Source: Larix kaempferi
Lineage: Eukaryota > Streptophyta > Pinopsida > Pinales > Pinaceae
NCBI GenBank assembly: GCA_027924585.1
Contig: BSBM01001447.1
Span: forward strand, 1,116,001-1,180,000
DNA: 64,000 bases
Direction of reading: 5' to 3'
Below are positions 53,126 to 63,509 of this stretch, in pieces; the stretch's first letter is position 1; each line of letters opens with the position of its first letter. Under the pieces are notes generated by a model. The model ran no database searches and was not told the origin of the DNA. It saw only the letters and a program-made list of their open reading frames with translations. The position numbers and the translations under genes are program-made.

Positions 53126-56100
53126 GGATGTCCCATTGGTAGACAAGCGTCCACACCAACTTTCGTGACGTTCCGAGCTATTTTCTCCCCCTTTAAGCCC
53201 AAGTCTAGTGAAAACGCACGGTCGAGTTTCGAATTTGACCAACTTCTCGGAATTGAAAATTGAGCATAGATTTGGATGTCCCATTGGTAGACAAATGCGC
53301 ACGCCAACTTTAGTGATGTTCCGAGCTATTTTCACACCCTTTAAGCCCAAGTCTAGCGAAAATGCACGATCGAGTTTCAACTTTGTCCAACTTCTCGGAA
53401 TCGAAATTCGAGAATATTTTTGGATGTCCCATTGTTAGAAAAGCGTCCAATCCAACTTTCGTGACGTTTCAAGCTATTTTCTCCCCCTTTAAGCCCAAGT
53501 CTAGCGAAAATTCACGGTCGATTTTCAACTTTCACCATCTTCTCGGAATATAAATTTCAGAATAGATTTGGATGTCACATTGGTAGACGAGCGTCCACGC
53601 CAACTTTCGTGACGTTCCGAGCTATTTTCTCCCCCTTTAAGCCCAAGTCTAGCGAAAACGCACGGTCGAGTTTCGAATTTGACCAACTTGTCGGAATTAA
53701 AAATTGAGCACAAATTTGGATGTCCCGTTGGTAGACAAATGCGCACGCCAACTTTCGTGACGTTCCGAGCTATTTTCTCACCCTTTAAGCCTAAGTCTAG
53801 CGAAAACGCACGGTCAAGTTTCGAATTTGACCAACTTCTCGGAATTAAAAATTGAGCATAGATTTGGATGTCCCGTTGGTAGAAAAATGCGCACGCCAAC
53901 TTTCGTGACGTTTCGAGCTATTTTCACACCCTTTAAGCCCAAGTCTAGCGAAAGCGCACGATCGAGTTTCAACTTTGTCCAACTTTTCAGAATCGAAATT
54001 CGAGAATAGTTTTGGATGTCCCATTGGTAGACAAGCGTCCACACCAACTTTCGTGACGTTCCGAGCTATTTTCTCCCCCTTTAAGCCCAAGCCTAGTGAA
54101 AACGCAAGGTCGAGTTTCGAATTTGACCAACTTCTCAGAATTAAAAATTGAGCATAGATTTGGATGTCCCGTTGGTAGACAAATCCGCACGCCAACTTTC
54201 GTGACGTTCCGAGCTATTTTCACACCCTTTAAGCCCAAGTCTAGCGAAAATGCATGATCGAGTTTCAACTTTGATTAACTTCTCGGAATTGAAATTTCAG
54301 AATAGTTTTGGATCTCGTATTGGTAGACAAGCGTCCACACCAACTTTCATGACGTTCCGAGCTATTTTCTCCCCCTTTAAGCCCAAGTCTAGTGAAAACG
54401 CACGGCCGAGTTTCGAATTTGACCAACTTCTCGGAATTGAAAATTGAGCATAGATTTGGATGTCCCGTTGGTAGAAAAATGCGCACGCCAACTTTCGTGA
54501 CGTTCCGAGCTATTTTCACACCCTTTAAGCCCAAGTCTAGCGAAAGCGCACGATCGAGTTTCAACTTTGTCCAACTTCTCGGAATCGAAATTCGAGAATA
54601 GTTCTGGATGTCCCATTGGTAGACAAGCGTCCACACCAACTTTCGTGACGTTCCGAGCTATTTTCTATCCCTTTAAGCCCAAGTCTAGCGAAAACGCACG
54701 GTCGAGTTTCGAATTTGATTAACTTCTTGAAATTGAAAATTGAGAATAGTTTTTGATGTCCCATTGGTAGACAAGCGTCCACACCAACTTTCGTGACGTT
54801 CCGAGCTATTTTCTCCCCGTTTAAGCCCAAGTCAAGCGAAAACGCACGAACGAGTTTCAACTTTGACCAACTTCTCAGAATTGAAATTTGAGAATAGTTT
54901 TTGATGTCCCATTGGTAGACAAGCGTCCACACCAACTTTCGTGACGTTCCGAGCTATTTTCTCCCCGTTTAAGCCCAAGTCAAGCGAAAACGCACGAACG
55001 AGTTTCAACTTTGACCAACTTCTCAGAATTGAAATTTGAGAATAGTTTTGGATGTCCCATTGGTAGACAAGCGTCCACACCAACTTTCGTGACGTTCCGA
55101 GCTATTTTCTCCCCGTTTAAGCCCAAGTCAAGCGAAAACGCACGATCGAGTTTCAACTTTGACCAACTTCTCGGAATTGAAATTTGAGAATAGTTTTGGA
55201 TGTCCCATTGGTAGACAAGCGTCCACACCAACTTTCGTGACGTTCCGAGCTATTTTCGCCCCCTTTAAGCCCAAGTCTAGCGAAAACGCACGGTCGAGTT
55301 TCAAATTTGATTAACTTCTCGGAATTGAAAATTGAGAATAGTTTTGGATGTCCCATTGGTAGACAAGCGTCCTCACCAACTTTCGTGACGTTCCGAGCTA
55401 TTTTCTCCCCGTTTAAGCCCAAGTCAAGCGAAAACGCACGATCGAGTTTCGAATTTGACCAACTTCTCAGAATTGAAAATTGAGCATAGATTTGGATGTC
55501 CCGTTGGTAGAAAAATGCTCACGCCAACTTTCGTGTCGTTCCGAGCTATTTTCACACCCTTTAAGCCCAAGTCTAGCGAAAGCGTACGATCGAGTTTCAA
55601 CTTTGTCCAACTTCTCGGAATCGAAATTCCAGAATAGTTTTGGATGTCCTATTGCTAGACAAGAGTCCACACCAACTTTCGTGATGGTCCGAGCTATTTT
55701 CTCCCCCTTTAAGCCCAAGTCTAGCGAAAACGCACGGTCGAGTTTCGAATTTGACTAACTTCTCGGAATTGAAAATTGAGCATAGATTTGGATGTCCCGT
55801 TGGTAGACAAATGTGCACGCCAACTTTCGTGACGTTCTGAGCTATTTTCACACCCTTTAAGCCCAAGTCTGGCGAAAACGCACGATCGAGTTTCAACTTT
55901 GACCAACTTCTCAGAATTGAAATTTGAGAATAGTTTTGGATGTCCCATTGGTAGACAAGCGTCCACACCAACTTTCGTGACGTTCTGAGCTATTTTCTCC
56001 CCGTTTAAGCCCAAGTCAAGCGAAAACGCACGATCGAGTTTCAACTTTGACCAACTTCTCGGAATCGAAATTCGAGAATAGTTTTGGATGTCCCATTGGT

Positions 56101-57565
56101 AGACAAGCGTCCACACCAACTTTCGTGACGTTTCGAGCTATTTTCTCCCCCTTTAAGCCCAAGTCTAGTGAAAACGCACGGTCGAGTTTCGAATTTGACC
56201 AACTTCTCGGAATTGAAAATTGAGCATAGATTTGGATGTCCCGTTGGTAGACAAATGCGCACGCCAACTTTCGTGACGTTCCGAGCTATTTTCTCCCTCT
56301 TTAAGCCCAAGTCTAGCGAAAACGCACGATCGAGTTTCAAATTTGACCAATTTCTCGGAATTGAAAATTGAGCATAGATTTGGATGTCCCATTGGTAGAC
56401 AAATGCGCACGCCAACTTTCGTGACGTTCCGAGCTATTTTCACACCCTTTAAGCCCAAGTCAAGCGAAAACGCACGATCGAGTTTCAACTTTGACCAACT
56501 TCTCGGAATCGAAATTCAAGAATAGTTTTGGATGTTCCATTGGTAGACAAGCGTCCACACCAACTTTCGTGACGTTCCGAGCTATTTTCTCCCCTTATAA
56601 GCCCAAGTCTAATGAAAACGCACGGTCGAGTTTCGAATTTGACCAACTTCTCGGAATTAAAAATTGAGCATAGATTTGGATGTCCCGTTGGTAGACAAAT
56701 GCGCACGCCAACTTTCATGACGTTCCGAGCTATTTTCTCACCCTTTAAGCCCAAGTCTAGCGAAAGCGCACGATCGAGTTTCAACTTTGACCAACTTCTC
56801 GGAATCGAAATTTGAGAATAGTTTGGGATGTCCCATTGGTACACGAGCGTCCACGCCAACTTTCGTGACTTTCCGACCTATTTTCTCACCCTTTAATCCT
56901 AAGTCTAGCGAAAATGCACGGTCGATTTTCAACTTTGACCAACTTCTCGGAATATAAATTTGAGAATAGATTTGGATGTCGTATTGGTAGGCGAGGGTCC
57001 ACGCCAACTTTCGTGAAATTCCGAGCTATTTTCACACCCTTTAAGCCCAAGTCTAGCGAAAATGCACGATCGAGTTTCAACTTTGACCAACTTCTCGAAA
57101 TTTAAATTTGAGAATAGTTTTGGATGTCGCATTGGTAGGCGAGGGTCCACGCCAACTTTCGTGAAGTTCTGAGCTATTTTCACACCGTTTAAGCCCAAGT
57201 CTAGCGAAAATGCATGATCGAGTTTCTACTTTGACCAACTTCTCGGAATTGAAATTTGAGAATAGTTTTGGATGTCCCATTGGTAGACAAGCATCCACAC
57301 CAACTTTCATGACGTTCCGAGCTATTTTCTCCCACTTAAAGCCCAAGTCTAGCGAAAACGCACGGTCGAGTTTCCAATTTGACCAACTTCTCGGAATAGA
57401 AAATTGAGCATAGATTTGGATGTCATGTTGGTAGACAAATGCGCACGCCAACGTTCGTGACGTTCTGAGCTATTTTCTCACCCTTTAAGCCTAAGTCTAG
57501 CGAAAACACACGGTCGAGTTTCGAATTTGACCAACTTCTCGGAATTAAAAATTGAGCATAGATTT

Positions 57566-57628
57566 GGATGTCCCGTTGGTAGAAAAATGCGCACGCCAAC
57601 TTTCGTCACATTACGAGCTAATGGATTT
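57566..57628. repeat. Truncated monomer, 85-bp deletion (63 bp)
   Basis: HOR copy 3 equivalent of 32293, but it reads TTGGTAGAAAAA, one substitution away from its copy 2 partner. Confidence 0.87.
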
Positions 57629-58071
57629 CGATGTCACATTAGTAGACGAGCGTCCACGCCAACTTTCGTGACATTCTGAGCTATTTTCTCACCCTTTAGG
57701 CCCAAGTCTAGCGAAAACGCACGATCGAGTTTCAACTTTGACTAACTTCTCGGAATTGAAATTTGAGAATAGTTTTGGTGTCCCATTGGTAGACAAGCGT
57801 CCACACCAACTTTCGTGACATTCGGAGCTATTTTCTCCCCCTTTAAGCCCAAGTCTAGCGAAAACGCACGGTCAAGTTTCGAATTTGACCAACTTCTCGG
57901 AATTTAAATTTGCGAATGGATTTGGATGTCACATTGGTAGACGATTGTCCACGCCAACTTTCGTGACGTTCCGAGCTATTTTCGCACCCTTTAAGCCCAA
58001 GTCTAGCAAAAACGCACGATCGAGTTTCAACTTTGACTAACTTCTCGGAATTGAAAATTGAGCTTAGATTT

Positions 58072-58164
58072 GGATGTCTCGTTGGTAGACAAATGCGCAC
58101 GCCAACGCACGATCGAGTTTCAACTTTGTCAAACTTCTCGGAATTGAAATTCGAGAATAGTTTT
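58072..58164. repeat. Truncated monomer, 55-bp deletion (93 bp)
   Basis: HOR copy 3 equivalent of 32799, sharing its GGAATTGAAATTCG variant. Confidence 0.87.
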
Positions 58165-60384
58165 GGATGTCCCATTGGTAGACAAGCGTCCACACCAACT
58201 TTCGTGACGTTCCGAGCTATTTTCTCCCCCTTTAAGCCCAAGTCTAGTGAAAACGCACGGTCGAGTTTCGAATTTGACCAACTTCTCGGAATTGAAAATT
58301 GAGCATAGATTTGGATGTCCCATTGGTAGACAAATGCGCACGCCAACTTTAGTGACGTTCCGAGCTATTTTCACACCCTTTAAGCCCAAGTCTAGCGAAA
58401 ATGCACGATCGAGTTTCAACTTTGTCCAACTTCTCGGAATCGAAATTCGAGAATATTTTTGGATGTCCCATTGTTAGAAAAGCGTCCAATCCAACTTTCG
58501 TGACGTTCCGAGCTATTTTCTCCCCGTTTAAGCCCAAGTCAAGCGAAAACGCACGATCGAGTTTCGAATTTGACCAACTTCTCAGAATTGAAAATTGAGC
58601 ATAGATTTGGATGTCCCGTTGGTAGAAAAATGCTCACGCCAACTTTCGTGTCGTTCCGAGCTATTTTCACACCCTTTAAGCCCAAGTCTAGCGAAAGCGT
58701 ACGATCGAGTTTCAACTTTGTCCAACTTCTCGGAATCGAAATTCCAGAATAGTTTTGGATGTCCTATTGCTAGACAAGAGTCCACACCAACTTTCGTGAT
58801 GGTCCGAGCTATTTTCTCCCCCTTTAAGCCCAAGTCTAGCGAAAACGCACGGTCGAGTTTCGAATTTGACTAACTTCTCGGAATTGAAAATTGAGCATAG
58901 ATTTGGATGTCCCGTTGGTAGACAAATGTGCACGCCAACTTTCGTGACGTTCTGAGCTATTTTCACACCCTTTAAGCCCAAGTCTGGCGAAAACGCACGA
59001 TCGAGTTTCAACTTTGACCAACTTCTCAGAATTGAAATTTGAGAATAGTTTTGGATGTCCCATTGGTAGACAAGCGTCCACACCAACTTTCGTGACGTTC
59101 TGAGCTATTTTCTCCCCGTTTAAGCCCAAGTCAAGCGAAAACGCACGATCGAGTTTCAACTTTGACCAACTTCTCGGAATCGAAATTCGAGAATAGTTTT
59201 GGATGTCCCATTGGTAGACAAGCGTCCACACCAACTTTCGTGACGTTTCGAGCTATTTTCTCCCCCTTTAAGCCCAAGTCTAGCGAAAACGCACGGTCGA
59301 GTTTCGAATTTGACCAACTTCTCGGAATTGAAAATTCAGCATAGATTTGGATGTCCCGTTGGTAGACAAATGCTCACGCCAACTTTCGTGACGTTCCGAG
59401 CTATTTTCTTCCCCTTTAAGCCCAAGTCTAGCGAAAACGCACGATCGAGTTTCAACTTTGACCAACTTCTCAGAATTTAAATTTGAGAATAGTTTTAGAT
59501 GTCCCATTGGTAGACGAGCATCCACGCCAACTTTCGTGACGTTCCGAGCTATTTTCTCCTTTTTTAAGCCCAAGTCTAGCGAAAACGCACGATCGAGTTT
59601 CAAATTTTACCAACTTATCAGAATTGAAAATTGAGCATAGATTTGGATGTCCCGTTGGTAGACAAATGCGCACGCCAACTTTCGTGACGTTCTGAGCTAT
59701 TTTCTCACCCTTTAAGCCTAGGTCTAGCGAAAACGCATGGTCGAGTTTCGAATTTGACCAACTTCTCGGAATTAAAAATTGAGCATAGATTTGGATTTCA
59801 TGTTGGTAGACAAATGCGCACGCTAACTTTCGTGACGTTCCAAGCTATTTTCTCCCCCTTTAAGCCCAAGTCTAGCGAAAACGCACGATCGAGTTTCAAC
59901 TTTGACCAACTTCTCGGAATTTAAATTTGAGAATAGTTTTGGATGTCCCATTGGTAGACAAGCATCCACCCCAACTTTCGTGACGTTCCGAGCTATTTTC
60001 TCCCCCTTTAAGCCCAAGTCTAGCGAAAACGCACGATCGAGTTACGAATTTGACCAACTTCTCGGAATTGAAAATTGAGCATAGATTTGGATGTCCCGTT
60101 GGTAGACAAATTCGCACGCCAACTTTCGTGACGTTTTGAGCTATTTTCTCACCCTTTAAGCCTAGGTCTAGCGAAAACGCATGGTCGAGGTTCGAATTTG
60201 ACCAACTTCTCGGAATTAAAAATTGAGCATAGATTTGGATGTCCCGTTGATAGACAAATGCGCACGCCAACTTTCTTCCCATTACGAGCTAATTTCTCAC
60301 CCTTTAAGCGTAAGTCTAGCGAAAACGCACGGTCAAGTTTTGAATTTGACCAACTTCTCGGAATTAAAAATTGAGCATAGATTT

Positions 60385-60507
60385 GGATGTCCCGTTGGTA
60401 GACAAATGTGCACGCCAACTTTCGTGACGTTCCGAGCTATTTTCTCACCCTTTAAGCGTAAGTCTAGCGAAAACGCACGGTCAAGTTTTGAATTTGCGAA
60501 TAGATTT
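60385..60507. repeat. Truncated monomer, 25-bp deletion (123 bp)
   Basis: HOR copy 3 equivalent of 35114, at offset 25,271. Confidence 0.87.
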
Positions 60508-62189
60508 GGATGTCACATTGGTCGACGAGCGTACACACCAACATTCGTAACGTTTCGAGCTATTTTCACACCCTTTAAGCCCAAGTCTAGCGAAAACGCA
60601 CGAACGAGTTTCAACGTTGACCAACTTCTCGGAATTTAAATTTGGGAATAGTTTTGGATGTCCCGTTGGTAGACGAGCGTCCACGCCAACTTTCGTGACG
60701 TTCCGAGCTATTTTCTCCCCCTTTAAGCCCAAGTCTAGCGAAAACGCACGATCGAGTTTCGAATTTGACAAACTTCTTGGAATTGAAAATTGAGCATAGA
60801 TTTGGATGTCCCGTTGGTAGACAAATGCGCACGCCAACTTTCGTGACGTTCTGAGCTATTATCTCACCCTTTAAGCCTAGGTCTAGCGAAAACGCATGGT
60901 CGAGTTTCGAATTTGACCAACTTCTCGGAATTGAAAATTGAGCATAGATTTCGATGTCCCATTGGTAGACAAATGCTCACGCGAACTATCGTGACGTTCC
61001 GAGCTATTTTCGCACCCTTTAAGCCCAAGTCTAGCGAAAACGCACGACCGAGTTTCAGCTTTGACTAACTTCTCGGAATTGAAAATTGAGAATAGTTTTG
61101 GATGTCCCATTGGTAGACAAGCGTCCACACCAACTTTAGTGACGTTCCAAGCTATTTTCTCCCCTTTTAAGCCCAAGTCTAGCGAAAACGCACGGTCGAG
61201 TTTCGAATTTGACCAACTTCTCGGAATTGAAAATTGAGCATAGATTTGAATGTCCCGTTGGTAGACAAATGCTCAGGCCAACTTTCGTGACGTTCCGAGC
61301 TATTTTCTCACCCTTTAAGCCTAAGTGTAGAGAAAATGCACGATCGATTTTCAACTTTGACCAACTTCTCGCAATTTAAATTTGCGAATAGATTTGGATG
61401 TCACATTGGTAGACGAGCGTACACGCCAACATTCGTAACGTTTCGAGCTATTTTCACACCCTTTAAGTCCAAGTCTAGCGAAAACGCACGAACGAGTTTC
61501 AACGTTGACCAACTTCTCGGAATTTAAAATTGAGAATAGTTTTGGATGTCCCATTGGTAGACGAGTGTCCTCGCCAACTTTCGTGACGTTCCGAGCTATT
61601 TTCTCCCCCTTTAAGCCCAAGTCTAGCGAAAACGCACGATCGAGTTTCAACTTTGACCAACTTCTCGAAATTGAAATTTGAAATAGTTTTGGATGTCCCA
61701 TTGGTAGACAAGCGTCCACACCAACTTTCGTGACTTTCCGAGCTATTTTCTCCCCCTTTAAGCCCAAGTCTACCGAGAACGCACGGTCGAGTTTCGAATT
61801 TGACCAACTTCTCGGAATTGAAAATTGAGCATAGATTTGGATGTCCCGTTGATAGACAAATGCGCACGCCAACTTTCGTGACGTTCCGAGCTATTTTCTC
61901 ACCCTTTAAGCCTAAGTGTAGAGAAAATGCACGGTCGATTTTCAACTTTGACCAACTTCTCGGAATTTAAATTTGCGAATAGTTTTGGATGTCCCATTGG
62001 TAGACAAGCGTCCACACCAACTTTCGTGACGTTCCGAGCTATTTTCTCCCACTTTAATCCCAAGTCTAGTGAAAACGCACGGTCGAGTTTCGAATTTGAC
62101 CAACTTCTCGGAATTGAAAATTGAGCATAGATTTGGATGTCCCATTGGTAGACAAATGTGCATGCCAACTTTCGTGACGTTCCGAGCTA

Positions 62190-62940
62190 TTTTCTCACCC
62201 TTTAAGCCTAAGTCTAGCGAAAACGCACGGTCGAGTTTCGAATTTGACCAACTTCTCGGAATTGAAAATTGAGCATAGATTTGGATGTCCCATTGGTAGA
62301 CAAATGTGCATGCCAACTTTCGTGATGTTCCGAGCTATTTTCACACCCTTTAAGCCTAAGTGTAGCGAAAATGCACGGTCGATTTTCAACTTTGACCAAC
62401 TTCTCGGAATTAAAATTTGAGAATGGATATGTATGTCACATTGGTAGACGAGCGTCCACGCCAACTTTCGTAACGTTCCGAGCTATTTTCACATCCTTTA
62501 AGCCCAAGTCTAGCGAAAACGCACGATCGAGTTTCAACTTTGATTAACTTCTCGGAATTGAAATTTGAGAATGGTTTTGGATGTCCCATTAGTAGACAAG
62601 CGTCCACACCAACTTTCATGACGTTCCGAGCTATTTTCTCCCACTTTAATCCCAAGTCTAGTGAAAACGCACGGTCGAGTTTCAAATTTTACCAACTTCT
62701 CGGAATTGAAAATTGAGCATAGAGTAGGATGTGCCGTTGGTAGAAAAATGCGGACACCAACTTTTGTGACGTTCCGAGCTATTTTCTCACCCTTTAATCC
62801 TAAGTCTAGCGAAAACGCACGGTCGAGTTTCGAATTTGACCAACTTCTCGGAATTAAAAATTGAGCATAGATTTGGATGTCCCGTTGGTAGACAAATGCG
62901 CACGCCAACTTTAGTCACGTTCCGAGCTATTCTCTCACCC
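62190..62940. repeat. Extra monomers private to HOR copy 3
   Basis: The offset to copy 2 jumps from 25,270 to 25,862 (592 bp, four monomers) across this interval. The extra units include a type C monomer with GGATATGTATGTCAC near 62.42 kb and a variant with AGAGTAGGATGTGCCG near 62.72 kb that I do not see elsewhere. They are not copies of the adjacent units, so simple local duplication does not explain them. Confidence 0.7.
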
Positions 62941-63509
62941 TTTAAGCCTAAGTCTAGCGAAAAACGCACGGTCGAGTTTCGAATTTGACCAACTTCTCGG
63001 AATTAAAAATTGAGCATAGATTTGGATGTCCCGTTGGTAGACAAATGCGCACGCCAACTTTCATGACATTCCGAGCTATTTTCTCACCCTTTAAGCCCAA
63101 GTCCAGCGAAAATGCACGGTCGATTTTCAACTTTGACCAACTTCACGGAATATAAATTTGAGAATAGATTTGAATGTCCCATTGGTAGGCAAGCGTCCAC
63201 ACGAACGTTTGTGACGTTCCGAGCTATTTTCTCCCTCCTTAAGCCCAAGTCTAGTGAAAACGCACGGTCGAGTTTCAAATTTGACCAACTTCTCAGAATA
63301 AAAAATTGAGCATAGATTTGGCTGTCCCGTTGGTAGACAAATGCGCACGCCAACTTTCGTTACTTTCTGACCTATTTTCTCACCCTTTAATCCTAAGTCT
63401 AGCGAAAATGCACGGTCGATTTTCAACTTTGACCAACTTCTCGGAATATAAATTTGAGAATAGATTTGGATGTCGCATTGGTAGGCGAGGGTCCACGCCA
63501 ACTTTCGTG

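Larger units (their letters stand above)
51741..56233. repeat. Internal duplication in HOR copy 3, long arm
   Basis: Aligns with 26468-30960 at a constant offset of 25,273 with few differences. Confidence 0.78.
56929..59348. repeat. Internal duplication in HOR copy 3, shortened arm
   Basis: Aligns with 31656-34075 at offset 25,273 and carries the same 13-monomer deletion, so the deletion predates the 25-kb duplication. Confidence 0.78.
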
